64,000 nucleotides of DNA from Streptomyces sp. AM 4-1-1 (GCF_029167625.1 NZ_CP119145.1:372001-436000); one strand, 5' to 3'. Positions 22,401 to 31,093 are shown, counted from the first letter of the stretch. Numbers and translations are program-made. Notes: generated from the sequence alone by a model not told the origin.

Positions 22401-25400
22401 TCCGTGAGTACCGCAGGCCGTACGACCTCGAACACGACCCGCTGATCCGGTTCCGGCTCTTCAAGCGCGGCCCGGACCGGTGGATCATCATGAAGGCCGT
22501 CCACCACATCATCTCGGACGCGATCTCCACGTTCACCTTCATCGAGGAGCTTCTCGCGCTCTACGAGGGGATGCGCGCGGGCCGGCCGGTCCAGTTGCCT
22601 CCCGTACCGGCCCGGTACCTGGACTTCCTCAACCGGCAGAACCAGTTCCTGGCCTCGCCGGACGCGGAACGCATGCTGGACCACTGGCGCGCCGCCCTGC
22701 CTGCCGAGATCCCGCCCCTTGAGCTGCCGACCGACCGGCCCCGGCCCGCGGTGCAGACCCACAACGGCGCGTCGGAGTTCTTCGTCCTCGACTCCGAACT
22801 CAGCGCCCGGGTCCACGCGTTGGCCCGGGAACACGATGTGACGGTGTTCATGGTGCTGATCAGCGCCTATTACATCCTGCTCCACCGCTACTCCGGCCAG
22901 GACGACATCATCGTGGGCAGCCCGGTGACCGGCCGGACCGATGAGGGCTTCGCCTCCGTCTACGGCTATTTCGTGAATCCGCTCCCCTTGCACGCCGATT
23001 TCTCGGGGGCGCCGTCGGTCGCCTCGTTCCTGGCCCAGGTCCGCCGGACCGTCCTCGGCGGTCTGGACAACCAGGAGTATCCGTTCGTCCTGCTGGTGGA
23101 GAAGCTGGGCCTCCAGCACGATCCGAGCCGGTCCGCGGTGTTCCAGGCGATGTTCATCCTGCTGGCCCACAAGGTGGCGACCCAGCAGTACGGCTACCAT
23201 CTCGACTACATCGAACTCCCTGAGGAGGAAGGGCAGTTCGACCTCACGCTGTCGGCGTACGAGGACGAGTCGGAGCACCGCTTCCACTGTGTGCTGAAGT
23301 ACAACACCGATCTGTTCCTGCCCGGGACCGTGCGCCGGATGGTCGGGCACTACGTCACCGTGCTGGAGGCGCTGACCCGGGCCCCGGCGGACCGGCCGGT
23401 GGCGCTGCTCGACATGCTGGGACCTGAGGAACGCGAGCGGGTGCTGCACGACTCGGCGGCCGTGGGCCGCCCGGTACCGCACGACGTGCCGGTGCACCGG
23501 CTGGTCGCCGAGGTCTCCGGCCGCGTTCCGGACGCCGTCGCGCTCACCGTCCCCTCCGACAGCGGTCCGGCCCGGCATCTGACGTACCGGGAGCTGGAGG
23601 ACCGGACCCGGGTCCTGGCGGGCAGGCTGCGCGCCCGAGGAGTGCGTTCGGGGGACGTCGTCGCCGTCTGCCTCCCCAAATCGGCCGAACTGGTCGTCGC
23701 GCTGCTGGCCGTCCTCCGGGCGGGAGCCGCGTACACCCCGCTCGACCCCGAACACCCCGTCGACCGGCTGGTGTTCATGGCCCGCAACGCCGAAGCGGTG
23801 CTCGTCGTCACCGACGAGGCGGGGAGCGCGCGGCTCACGGAGCTGCGCACCGAACTCCTCACCGTCGACGCTCCCGGCGCCGCCGGCGACGGTGGCGACG
23901 GTGGCGGTGACGCGACGGAGTTCGACGACGGCGCCTTCGACATGGACACACCCGCGTACGTCATCCACACCTCGGGGTCGACGGGCCGCCCCAAGGCCGT
24001 GCGGGTCAGCCACCGCGCACTCGCCGCCGTCCAGGCGGCCTGGCGCGAGGAGTACGGTCTCGACACGGCCCCGGGTGTCCATCTGCAGATGGCCGGTGTG
24101 TCGTTCGACGTGTTCACGGGCGATCTCGTCCGGGCGTTGTGCTCGGGTGGACGGCTGGTGCTGGTCGGGCGCGATCTGCTGCTGAACACCGCCCGGCTGT
24201 ACGAGACGATGACGGCCGAGCGGGTCGACTGCGCCGAGTTCGTCCCGGCGGTGGTCCGCGTTCTGATGAACCACTGCGAGCAGAGCGGTCACCGACTGGC
24301 GTTCATGCGCCTGATGATCGTCGGCTCGGACACCTGGAAGGTCGAGGAGTACGAGCGGCTGCGCCGCCTGTGCGGGCCGGAGACCCGTGTCATCAACTCG
24401 TACGGGCTGACGGAGGCGGCCGTCGACAGCGCCTGCTTCGAGGGCTGCACGGACGGGCTGGACCCCCATCAGACGGTGCCGATCGGCGCTCCGCTGCCCA
24501 ACTGCTCGCTGCGGGTGCTCGACACACGACGTCAGCCGGTCCCGCCCGGGGTCGTCGGTGAGCTCTGGGTCGGTGGCGCGGGTCTCGCCCTCGGCTACGC
24601 GGGAGATCCCGAGCAGACCGCCGACCGCTTCGTGTCCATGACCCTGGACCGGGGCCCCGGGGCCGTACCCGAGCGGCTGTACCGCACCGGGGACCTGGCC
24701 CGCCGGGACGCGTGGGGACGGTTGCATCTGCTGGGGCGCGCCGACTCCCAGATCAAGGTACGCGGCCACCGCATCGAACCCGGCGAGATCGAGTCCCTGC
24801 TGATGTCCAGGCAGGACCTCGCGCAGGCCTGCGTCACGGTACGCACGGATGCCCGGGGAGAGGCCGTCCTGTGCGCCTACTGCGTCCCGGCCACCGGTTC
24901 CACGCTCGACACCCGTACGCTGCGGGGCCATCTCGCCGCGCATCTGCCCACGTATCTCATTCCGACGTACTTCACGACGCTGGACGCACTGCCGGTGACG
25001 GCCAACGGAAAGGTGGACACCGCGTCCCTGCCGGAGCCTCGGCCGGAGACGGCCGAGGAGAGTCATGAACCGCCGGTCACCCTCTACGAACAGCGCATGG
25101 CCGCCCACTGGGAGGATCTGCTCGGCACGGAACACATGGGACTGCGAAGTGACTTCTTCGCGTCCGGTGGCAGCTCCATCCGGCTGATCGAGCTCATTCA
25201 CCAGCTCCAGGCCGAGTTCGGCATCGCCATCCCGGTCGGACTGCTGTTCAAGGTCACCACCCTGCACGGCATGGCCCGGACGGTCGAGGACATCGTCACC
25301 GGCAGGATCTCCGGGAACCGCCCGTATCTGACCTTCAACTCCGGTCAGGGCCCCGCGCTGTTCTGCTTCCCGCCGGCCGGCGGCCATGGACTGGTCTACC

Positions 25401-26020
25401 GGCGGTTCGCCGCTCATCTGCCGCAGTACGAGCTGGTCGCCTTCAACCACGTCGACGGCGACAAGGTGAACCACTACGCCGACCTGGTCGAGTCGCTTCG
25501 CCCGGACGGTCCCTGCCCCCTCCTCGGGTACTCCCTCGGCGGCAACCTCGCGTTCGAGATCGCCAAGGAACTCGAACGACGAGGGCGTGACGTGGGCCAT
25601 GTGGTGATCATGGACTCGTACCGCATCCTGGAGGCGCGGGCCCTGGCCGACGAGCACATCGAGGCCTTCGAGCTCGAACTGCGTGAACATCTGCACCGGC
25701 ACACCGGCTCGCGGGCCGTCACCGACCAGACGCTCGAACAGGCCCGGGAATACCTGGACTTCTGCGGCCGGACGCCGAACCTGGGGACGGTGACGGCGAC
25801 CGTGAGCGTGATCTCCGACGAGCGGAAGGCCGTCCTCTACGCGGCGGGGCAGCGCGGCACGTGGCACGGCAGCTCGTCGACCCGCACCGAACTGCTGCGC
25901 GGCTTCGGGACACACGCCGAGATGCTGGACGCGAAGTACGCCGCGCAGAACGCCGAACTCGCGCTCGCCGCGCTCAGCGGTTTCGCCGACCTCTCCGGCG
26001 GTGAGACCCATGTCGCGTGA
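16406..26020 (+). CDS. ftdB: Iterative hybrid PKS-NRPS for polycyclic tetramate macrolactam
   Basis: 3204 aa. Domains: KS (~10-430, DTACSSS, Cys184, with the two catalytic His motifs), AT (~560-880, GHSTGE Ser675), DH (~930-1210, HxxxGxxxxP with His978), KR (~1510-1690, TGAFGALG, NYAAGN), ACP (LGLDSL, Ser1839), C (~1880-2330, HHIISDA with His2033), A (~2350-2860), PCP (GGSSI, Ser2924), TE (GYSLGG, Ser3043). There is no ER, consistent with polyene chains. This architecture is the PTM synthase type: the single PKS module works iteratively to build two polyene chains that are condensed onto both amines of ornithine, and the TE region closes the tetramate. A-domain pocket residues D-V-G-E-M-V-S-V-D resemble Orn codes (DVGEIGSIDK). 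RBS AAGGAG six bases before ATG. Confidence 0.95.
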   Translation: MADSLRTTPPEKIAIIGIGCRFPGGACDHREFWRNLLDGKDCITPTPSDRYDVTTLGSRDKAKPGRLVGGRGGYIDGFDEFDPAFFGISPREAHYMDPQQRKLLEVAWEALEDGGQKPAELAGSDVGVFVGAFTLDYKILQFADLGFDTLDAHTATGTMMTMVSNRISHCFDFRGPSVSIDTACSSSLVAVHLACESLRRGESTLALAGGTLLHLAPQYTIAETKGGFLSTEGRSRAFDAGADGYVRAEGVGVVALKRLADAVRDGDPIHAVITASGVNQDGRTNGITVPNGDAQAALIERVCAEAGITPGDLQYVEAHGTSTPVGDPVEANALGRALARGREPGAACYVGSVKTNIGHTESAAGIAGLIKTALSIEHGLIPPHINLEQLNPGIDLAALPFDIPSGVTHWPAHVGPARAGVNAFGFGGTNAHVLLEAPAATRPDAGGLVPTQSGTGTQQEGSPGPTTAEAETAGKAGPAHSRPRYSILPLTARDASGLPVLAEEIRRELAGPDGAGDRTGVRAVSTADLGHTLAHRRQHHSARLSVVYSSRDELDGALAAYARGEAHPRVLTDRCREPRQRRLVWAFTGMGPQWWGMGRELFASQPVYREAVERCDREIAALTDWSLIDEMNADAADSRMAETWLAQPANFAVQVGLAALWRAHGVRPDAIVGHSTGEIAAFHEAGVYSLRDAARIAVHRSRLQQRLVGTGTMLAVGLPEDEAVRRLRPYRDVVSVAAVNGPASLTLAGDEAALTAYAESLRAEQIFAKFLTVRVPYHSPQMEQIKDELLEGLADIEPRPARVPLYLTGREGRAQGTELDAAYWWDNVRDSVRFRSAVERLADDGHRLFLEIGPHPVLAHSIRECLADRPAEEPGDEVLTLPSIRREEDEQAAFTTSLAALHNLGFPLDWDVLHPRGRIVPLPRYPWKRDRYWTEPAPVAQIRLGQVDHPLLGRRLATAEPAWEVMLDVETAPYLADHRIQGRALFPAAGYLEMAAQAVRAMTGGTDVALGDIELRKALFLPDDAPRSAQLSFSTQNAAFTIATGTGAADEPAVHACGVVRTGDRRAAGAPLDFDAVAARGGRHLSAPDCYAELSALGYDYGPAFQGIEEVWTGEGEALARIRPPKVIGDGAAHHHVHPVLLDSCFQALLTAGLFTGPAGPVNAGGPGAPGTGILLPLSVTDVHTSPVGDQPLWAHATVTRRRDDELVGDIALYGDDGRPLGHIGGFRAADVEKASATVGLGTIDNWLAEPTWTEAPAEVASAAALSSPGTWLLLADGPGGVADALAELVTSRGGHCHVVRPGDSYAFDRESGVSVVAPGRAEDLRRLLTDLAEASGGGTEGSGNRPAPPVGTVVHLWNLDLPTLDGTTRDRLDEHSAVGAYSLIALAQALQDDPGQTGSPAALHIVTRGTQPTTPGAPVEPLGAPAWGIGRVLRHQELTTHRGKLIDLAPAGGGAGPDHRAEADALLHEILSTAAEPGQGDDEVALRDGRRLVSTLTRPELTRPLPARLRPDGAYLVTGAFGALGRLLCRFLVRCGARHLVLVGRTPLPDRGTWRDLDPTSPAADNARFVKELEALGAHPVHAALDITDERALAGWLAAYRAQDAPPVRGVFHLAGHVRDTLVRDMDRTVFDAVLVPKAAGAWLLHHHLRDEPLDHFVLFASVASLLTTTGQTNYAAGNAFLDALAHHRRSLGLPALSLDWGPWATGMIEELGLVEHYRNSRGMSSLSPSTGMAVLERVIGQDRPQLLIATIVDWKTFLAWYASPPPLVARLAADAASGDGTSGDEQSNFLDVFRSAGEEERDRLVTDRFTALAAAVLRVPAEQIEPANSLGSLGLDSLLAMELRARIHSETGVALPVVALLSGARNRELIGQLHAAAAALATEAAGAAGSGASVELYEDMSCHPLTQNQKALWFLKQLNPDGFAYNIGGAVEVEVALEPELMFDAVRVLVARHPVLRANFSMEEGQPVQRVSETGEPDVALFDVQGRDWDDIHDMIVREYRRPYDLEHDPLIRFRLFKRGPDRWIIMKAVHHIISDAISTFTFIEELLALYEGMRAGRPVQLPPVPARYLDFLNRQNQFLASPDAERMLDHWRAALPAEIPPLELPTDRPRPAVQTHNGASEFFVLDSELSARVHALAREHDVTVFMVLISAYYILLHRYSGQDDIIVGSPVTGRTDEGFASVYGYFVNPLPLHADFSGAPSVASFLAQVRRTVLGGLDNQEYPFVLLVEKLGLQHDPSRSAVFQAMFILLAHKVATQQYGYHLDYIELPEEEGQFDLTLSAYEDESEHRFHCVLKYNTDLFLPGTVRRMVGHYVTVLEALTRAPADRPVALLDMLGPEERERVLHDSAAVGRPVPHDVPVHRLVAEVSGRVPDAVALTVPSDSGPARHLTYRELEDRTRVLAGRLRARGVRSGDVVAVCLPKSAELVVALLAVLRAGAAYTPLDPEHPVDRLVFMARNAEAVLVVTDEAGSARLTELRTELLTVDAPGAAGDGGDGGGDATEFDDGAFDMDTPAYVIHTSGSTGRPKAVRVSHRALAAVQAAWREEYGLDTAPGVHLQMAGVSFDVFTGDLVRALCSGGRLVLVGRDLLLNTARLYETMTAERVDCAEFVPAVVRVLMNHCEQSGHRLAFMRLMIVGSDTWKVEEYERLRRLCGPETRVINSYGLTEAAVDSACFEGCTDGLDPHQTVPIGAPLPNCSLRVLDTRRQPVPPGVVGELWVGGAGLALGYAGDPEQTADRFVSMTLDRGPGAVPERLYRTGDLARRDAWGRLHLLGRADSQIKVRGHRIEPGEIESLLMSRQDLAQACVTVRTDARGEAVLCAYCVPATGSTLDTRTLRGHLAAHLPTYLIPTYFTTLDALPVTANGKVDTASLPEPRPETAEESHEPPVTLYEQRMAAHWEDLLGTEHMGLRSDFFASGGSSIRLIELIHQLQAEFGIAIPVGLLFKVTTLHGMARTVEDIVTGRISGNRPYLTFNSGQGPALFCFPPAGGHGLVYRRFAAHLPQYELVAFNHVDGDKVNHYADLVESLRPDGPCPLLGYSLGGNLAFEIAKELERRGRDVGHVVIMDSYRILEARALADEHIEAFELELREHLHRHTGSRAVTDQTLEQAREYLDFCGRTPNLGTVTATVSVISDERKAVLYAAGQRGTWHGSSSTRTELLRGFGTHAEMLDAKYAAQNAELALAALSGFADLSGGETHVA

Positions 26021-27677
26021 CACCCGCCCCGTCTGGGAGGCCCGTGACAGGGCGCCCGGCGACAAACCCCGGGTCATCGTGATCGGCGCCGGCATCGGTG
26101 GCCTCTCGACCGGCTGCTACGCCCAGATGAGCGGCGCCGAGACCCGCATCTTCGAGCGGCACGTGCTGCCCGGGGGCTGCTGCACGGCGTGGTCCCGCCA
26201 GGACTACGTCTTCGACTACTGCATCGAATGGCTCACCGGTACCGGCCGCGGGAACGACGCCAGCCAGGTGTGGCGGGAACTCGGCGCCCTCGACGGCAAG
26301 ACCATCGCGAACTTCGAGATGTTCAACACCGTCACCGACGAGGACGGCCGCTCGGTGACCTTCTACAACGACCCCGACCGGCTGGAACGCCATCTGCTGG
26401 AGCTCTCGCCCGCCGACGCCCGGCCGATCCGCGCCTTCTGCCGGGATCTGAGGCGCTTCATCGACATCAACCTCTATCCGTTCCTCACCCCCGCGCCGCT
26501 GCAGACGCTCCGGCAGAGGCTGGCCACCCTGCGGACCGTCCTGCCTGCCTTCGTCCTCTTCTGGCGGACCGCCGCGACCCGCATGGAACGCTTCTCGGAC
26601 CGGTTCCAGGACCCGTTGCTGCGGCGGGCGTTCCCGTTCATCTTCTTCCAGGACCACGAGGTCTTCCCGCTGCTGCCCTATCTGTTCAACATGGCGAGCG
26701 CGCACCACCTCAACGCCGGTTTCCCGCAGGGGGGTTCGCTGGGACTGGCCCGGTCGGTCGAGGAGCGGTACACCTCGCTGGGCGGACGGGTCGACTACCG
26801 GGCCCGGGTGGAGCGGGTCATCGTGGAGAACGACCGGGCGATCGGGGTGGAGCTGCGGGGCGGGGAGCGGCACTACGCCGATCATGTCGTCTCCGCGTGC
26901 GACGGCCGCACCACCATCGACGGACTGCTGGGCGGCCGGTACTCCAGCCCGAGGGTCGACACCCTCTTCAAGGAGATGACGCACCGGCCGGAACTCCTCT
27001 ATCCCGGGGTGGTGTCGGCGTTCGTCGGGCTGCGGGGCGAGCTCGGCCCGGACGTACCGCACAGCACCACCCACCTGCTGTCCGAGGAGGACAGCGCCGC
27101 CCTGCCGAAGGCGCTGCAGAAGAGCCTCGTCGTGCAGCTGCGCTCGCGGTACTCCGACGGTTTCGCCCCGCCGGGCAAGTCGGTCGTCCACTGCACGTAC
27201 TTCAGCGACTACGGCTACTGGAAGGAGCTTCGGCGCACCGACCGCAAGGCGTACTGGGCCCGCAAACAGGAAGTGGCCGACTTCGTCCGTACGTTCCTGG
27301 AGCGCCGCCACCCCGGCATCGGCGCGGCCATCGAGGTCATCGATGTGGCCTCGCCCTCGACCACCGAGCGGTACACCGGCGTCCAGGGCGGCAGCATCCT
27401 CGGCTGGAAGTCGTTCACCGACGCCGACGACGTGATCACCGGGATCATCAACAAGGACCGGTTGCGGCTCCCGGGCCTGAGCGGGTTCTCGCTGGCCGGA
27501 CAGTGGTTCGGCGGCGGCAGTCTGATCCGCACCGCGGCGAGCGGCCGGTTCGTCACGCAGTACCTCTGCCAGGAGCTGGGCATCGAGTTCCGGGCGTGGG
27601 AGAGCGGGGGCACGGACCCCTGGCACCCGGGAAAGCTGGGCCGGCTGCCGCAGCTCGAACAGCGCGGGGTCCGGTGA
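26010..27677 (+). CDS. ftdC: FAD-dependent oxidoreductase (CrtI-like), PTM ring-forming enzyme
   Basis: 555 aa from ATG 26010 (GGTGAG four bases upstream), overlapping the end of the PKS-NRPS gene by 11 bases, so translation is probably coupled. N-terminal dinucleotide fold VIVIGAGIGGLSTGCYAQ, followed by the R-x-F-E-R-H...PGGCC segment typical of phytoene-desaturase/isomerase relatives, and a C-terminal GQWFGGGSLIRTAASGR FAD-contact segment. In PTM clusters two such enzymes (OX1/OX2, PtmB1/PtmB2) close the carbocyclic rings on the polyene tetramate. Which of the two rings this one makes cannot be decided by eye. Confidence 0.9.
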   Translation: MSRDTRPVWEARDRAPGDKPRVIVIGAGIGGLSTGCYAQMSGAETRIFERHVLPGGCCTAWSRQDYVFDYCIEWLTGTGRGNDASQVWRELGALDGKTIANFEMFNTVTDEDGRSVTFYNDPDRLERHLLELSPADARPIRAFCRDLRRFIDINLYPFLTPAPLQTLRQRLATLRTVLPAFVLFWRTAATRMERFSDRFQDPLLRRAFPFIFFQDHEVFPLLPYLFNMASAHHLNAGFPQGGSLGLARSVEERYTSLGGRVDYRARVERVIVENDRAIGVELRGGERHYADHVVSACDGRTTIDGLLGGRYSSPRVDTLFKEMTHRPELLYPGVVSAFVGLRGELGPDVPHSTTHLLSEEDSAALPKALQKSLVVQLRSRYSDGFAPPGKSVVHCTYFSDYGYWKELRRTDRKAYWARKQEVADFVRTFLERRHPGIGAAIEVIDVASPSTTERYTGVQGGSILGWKSFTDADDVITGIINKDRLRLPGLSGFSLAGQWFGGGSLIRTAASGRFVTQYLCQELGIEFRAWESGGTDPWHPGKLGRLPQLEQRGVR

Positions 27678-27709
27678 GGCACACGATGAAACTCCGAGGA
27701 GAGCACGGC

Positions 27710-29440
27710 ATGCCGTCCGCCAAGCGCAGAGAGACCATGATCGTCATCGGTGGGGGGCTGGGAGGGCTGTCCACCGGCTGCTACGCGCAGATGAACGGGT
27801 ACCGCAGCCGGATCTTCGAGATGCACGAGATCCCCGGTGGCTGCTGCACCGGCTGGGGGCGGGGCGCCTTCACGTTCGACTGCTGCATCAGCTGGCTTCT
27901 GGGCAACGGGCCCGGCACCGAGATGCACCAGATCTGGCTCGAACTGGGCGCGCTCCAGGGCAAGGAGATGCGTCACTTCGACGTGTTCAACATCGTGCGG
28001 GGCCGGGACGGCCGGGCCGTCCACTTCTACTGCGATCCGGACCGGCTCGAAGCGCATCTGCTGTCACTCTCACCGGCCGACGCCCGGCCCATCCGCGCCT
28101 TCTGCTCCGGGCTGCGGAAGTTCATCACCGTCCTGCCCACCTACCCGTTCCTCAAGCCTGTGGCGCTGATGGGCCGGTGGGAGCGCTGGCGGATGCTGGC
28201 CCGTTTCGTCCCCTACGTCAATCTGTTCCGCACCTCCATGTCGGTGCTGATGTCGGAGTACTCGGGGAGGTTCGAGGACCCGCTGCTCCAGGAGGCGTTC
28301 AATTACATCCTGTACGAGAAGCATCCCAACTTCCCCGTGCTGCCGTTCTACTTCCAACTGGCCGCGCAGGCACACCGGGCGGCCGGGGTGCCCGAGGGAG
28401 GTTCGCTCGGCCTGGCCCGCTCCATCGAGGAGCGGTACAAGCGGCTGGGCGGGGAGATCACGTACAACGCCAAGGTCGAGAAGATCCTCGTCGAGAACGA
28501 CCGGGCGGTCGGGGTCCGGCTCTCCGACGGGCGTGAGTACCACGCCGACGTCGTCGTGTCGGCCTGCGACGGCCCGGCCACCCTGCTGCGGTTCCTCGAC
28601 GGCCGCTATCTCGACGACACGTACCGGCAGCTCTACGAGAAGACCCTCAAGGAACCGGGCATGGTCTTCCCCGGCTACGTCAGTGTGTTCCTCGGCCTTC
28701 GGCGCCCCTTCCCCGAGGGGGAGCCCACCACCACCCATCTGCTGGACGAGTCGATGGCGTCCAGGCTGACCGGTATCCGTCATCCGAGCATCAACGTCCA
28801 GTTCCGCAGCAGGCACTATCCCGAGCTGTCGCCCCAGGACACGACCGTCGTCTACGCCACGTACTTCGCCGACGCCGCGCCGTGGCGGGAGCTGAGCGAG
28901 GGTCCCGAACAGCTCAGCCGCCGGCGTCGCGGGGCGGAGCTGCACACACTGCCGGTACGCCGCGGGCGCACGTACTCGGTGGCCAAGCGTCAGGTCAGGG
29001 ATGTGATCGTGGACTTCCTCGACGAGCGCTACCCGGGACTCGGGGACTCGGTCGCGGTCCGTGACATCTGCACTCCACTCACCCAGATCCGCTACACGGG
29101 GAGCTACGAGGGCACCGTCCTCGGCTGGCAGCCCTTCGTCGAGAGCGGCGAGACGATGGAGACGCTCGTCAAGAAGCACGGGCCGGTCCTGCCTGGTCTC
29201 GGGAACTTCTACCTCTCCGGTGTGTGGGCCACGACCGGTGGTCTCATCAGGGCCGCCACCGCCGGGCGTCAGGTGATGCAGTTCATCTGCCGTGACGACG
29301 GGATCGGTTTCACCGCGTCCGTCGACGACACCGCGCCGCCACCGACCCATGTCGTCCTGCCCCCGGGCCCGCTCGCGAGCCCTCCCGCTCCCGGGCCGCT
29401 GCCCCGGCCACGCGCCGAACCCGTGCGCCTCTCGCGCTGA
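27710..29440 (+). CDS. ftdD: FAD-dependent oxidoreductase (CrtI-like), second PTM ring-forming enzyme
   Basis: 576 aa. Paralogue of the preceding gene: MIVIGGGLGGLSTGCYAQ, PGGCCTGW, and a C-terminal GVWATTGGLIRAATAGR segment. The start chosen is ATG 27710 with GAGGAGAG upstream; an in-frame ATG at 27687 has no clear RBS. It begins 32 bases after the first oxidoreductase. The last ~40 residues are a Pro-rich tail (runs such as APPPTHVVLPPGP) absent from the neighbour, probably disordered. Expected to make the other five-membered ring of the PTM. Confidence 0.9.
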   Translation: MPSAKRRETMIVIGGGLGGLSTGCYAQMNGYRSRIFEMHEIPGGCCTGWGRGAFTFDCCISWLLGNGPGTEMHQIWLELGALQGKEMRHFDVFNIVRGRDGRAVHFYCDPDRLEAHLLSLSPADARPIRAFCSGLRKFITVLPTYPFLKPVALMGRWERWRMLARFVPYVNLFRTSMSVLMSEYSGRFEDPLLQEAFNYILYEKHPNFPVLPFYFQLAAQAHRAAGVPEGGSLGLARSIEERYKRLGGEITYNAKVEKILVENDRAVGVRLSDGREYHADVVVSACDGPATLLRFLDGRYLDDTYRQLYEKTLKEPGMVFPGYVSVFLGLRRPFPEGEPTTTHLLDESMASRLTGIRHPSINVQFRSRHYPELSPQDTTVVYATYFADAAPWRELSEGPEQLSRRRRGAELHTLPVRRGRTYSVAKRQVRDVIVDFLDERYPGLGDSVAVRDICTPLTQIRYTGSYEGTVLGWQPFVESGETMETLVKKHGPVLPGLGNFYLSGVWATTGGLIRAATAGRQVMQFICRDDGIGFTASVDDTAPPPTHVVLPPGPLASPPAPGPLPRPRAEPVRLSR

Positions 29441-29482
29441 CCTCTCACCACCACCGAACCACCAGGAAAGGCAGACATCCGC

Positions 29483-30709
29483 GTGTCCCCCCAGAAGCAG
29501 CATGCCGAGCAGTGCCCGGAACCCCTCGCCTACCCGTTCTGGACCACCGAGGGCCTCGGCCTCCACCCCGACTACCGCGAGCTGCGGGACAAACCCCTCG
29601 CCCGGGTGCGTCTGCCGTACGGTGAGGACGCCTGGCTCGTCACCGGCCACGAGGATGTCCGCGCGGTCCTGTCGGACGCCAGGTTCAGCCTCTCGGAGGC
29701 CGTCCGCCGCGACCATCCCCGGATCAGCCCGATGCCCCGGGTCGGTGGCGGCCTCATCGCCATCGACGCGCCCGATCACACCCGGATGCGTTCGCTGCTG
29801 AGCAAGGAGTTCACGGCCCGGCGCATCGAGCATCTGCGCGACCGGGTCCGGGAGAACGCCGATGAGCTGCTGGACCGCATGGTGGAGACCGGGCCGCCCG
29901 CCGATCTCGTCGAGGATTTCGCGTTCCCGTTGCCCATGACGCTCATCTGCGAACTGGTCGGTGTGCCGTACGAGGACCACCACCACGTACGCGCCTGGGC
30001 GGACACCGTCTGCGCGGGCAACGCGGCGCCGGAGGTGATCCAGGAGAAGGCCGGCGCGTTCTTCGAGCGGATGAACGGCTGGGTGGCGGCCCGTCGTGAG
30101 GAACCGGCCGACGACCTGCTCACCGTCCTCATCAGGGCCTGCGACCAGGACGGCACCCTCTCCGAGCGGGAGCTGTCGGAACTCCTCAACGAGGTGCTCA
30201 TCGGCGGCTTCGTGACCACCACCAACCAGATCGCGAACTTCTTCTCCCTGCTCCTGCTGCGTCCCGACGGCGACCAGGACCTGCTGGCCCGGTTGCGTGC
30301 CGAGCCCGGCCTCGTCCCCAAGGCCGTCGAGGAACTGCTGCGGTACGTACCGCTGTTGAACGGGCTGATCCTGCCGCGCTACGCCCTGGAGGACATCGAA
30401 CTGGGCGGGGTCCTCATCCGCGCGGGCGAAGCCGTCGTCGTCTCCCAGGCGGCCGCCAATCGGGATCCGGGAGTCTTCCCCGATCCGGACCAGCTCGTCC
30501 TCGACCGCTCCGGGGCCGCCCACGTGAGCTTCGGGTACGGCACGCACTACTGCCTCGGCGCCCATCTCGCCCGGCTGGAACTCCAGGTGGCCCTGGAGCG
30601 CGTGGCGACCCGGATGCCGGGACTGCGGCTCGGCGTTCCCGTCGAGAAGCTTCGCTGGCGTTCGAAGGAGTTCTTCAGCGGGCTGCGGGAGCTGCCGGTC
30701 GCCTGGTGA
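29483..30709 (+). CDS. ftdF: Cytochrome P450, PTM tailoring
   Basis: 408 aa, usual bacterial P450 length. Heme loop FGYGTHYCLGAHLAR (Cys ligand), K-helix EELLR (ExxR), and an I-helix reading GGFVTTTNQ. The usual acidic residue of the AGx(D/E)TT motif is replaced by Val, so proton delivery may be altered. GTG start 29483, AGGAAAGG about 12 bases upstream, 42 bases after the second oxidoreductase. P450s at this place in PTM clusters oxidise the carbocycle (hydroxyl, ketone, epoxide or methyl oxidation). The site of action is not predictable here. It is the last gene of the operon. Confidence 0.9.
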   Translation: MSPQKQHAEQCPEPLAYPFWTTEGLGLHPDYRELRDKPLARVRLPYGEDAWLVTGHEDVRAVLSDARFSLSEAVRRDHPRISPMPRVGGGLIAIDAPDHTRMRSLLSKEFTARRIEHLRDRVRENADELLDRMVETGPPADLVEDFAFPLPMTLICELVGVPYEDHHHVRAWADTVCAGNAAPEVIQEKAGAFFERMNGWVAARREEPADDLLTVLIRACDQDGTLSERELSELLNEVLIGGFVTTTNQIANFFSLLLLRPDGDQDLLARLRAEPGLVPKAVEELLRYVPLLNGLILPRYALEDIELGGVLIRAGEAVVVSQAAANRDPGVFPDPDQLVLDRSGAAHVSFGYGTHYCLGAHLARLELQVALERVATRMPGLRLGVPVEKLRWRSKEFFSGLRELPVAW

Positions 30710-30865
30710 CGGCGCAGGGAGGGCCGGTGCGGCCCGGCCGCCCTCGCTGCCGACCTTCCGGAGGCGCGCCGGACGGGTGTGGGCGATGATGGGAGCCGGA
30801 CCGTCCGGCCGTCCGGGGGCGGCATCGCTCCCGGACGTCCCTGGGAGCCTTGTGGGGAGGCCCGC

Positions 30866-31093
30866 GTGGATTACCCGGAAAGCTACGAACTGGTCTTTCG
30901 AGACCCCGCCGGGACGGATGACGTGGTGGTCGTCCGGCGCACCACGGCGTCGGGAGCGGGCGGATACCCGATCTACGAGGACGACACCGGTATCGTCCGC
31001 GCGGAGATCAGCAGCCGGGCGGAAGTGCGCATGCTGGCCAGTGGAGGCCACCAGGCTCCCGGGATTCCACTGGCACGGTCGCTGAACGCCTGA
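30866..31093 (+). CDS. Small conserved actinomycete protein (DUF6296-like)
   Basis: 75 aa from GTG 30866, with GGGGAGG five bases upstream; the frame opens earlier (30779) but the upstream part lacks an RBS and a family pattern. The sequence (YELVFRDPAG..., DDVVVVRRT, GGYPIYEDDTGIVRAEIS) matches my recollection of a small Streptomyces family of unknown function. No membrane segment or signal peptide. It lies 156 bases after the P450 on the same strand and could be read through, but it is not a known PTM component. Confidence 0.72.
   Translation: MDYPESYELVFRDPAGTDDVVVVRRTTASGAGGYPIYEDDTGIVRAEISSRAEVRMLASGGHQAPGIPLARSLNA

Noticed and set aside
21698..26095. Long minus-strand frame opposite C-A-PCP-TE
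   Set aside because: Antisense shadow; rich in Arg, Gly, Val and His with no recognisable domain.
28070..31051. Long minus-strand frame opposite the FAD oxidoreductase and P450 genes
   Set aside because: Shadow; would overlap three well-supported genes.
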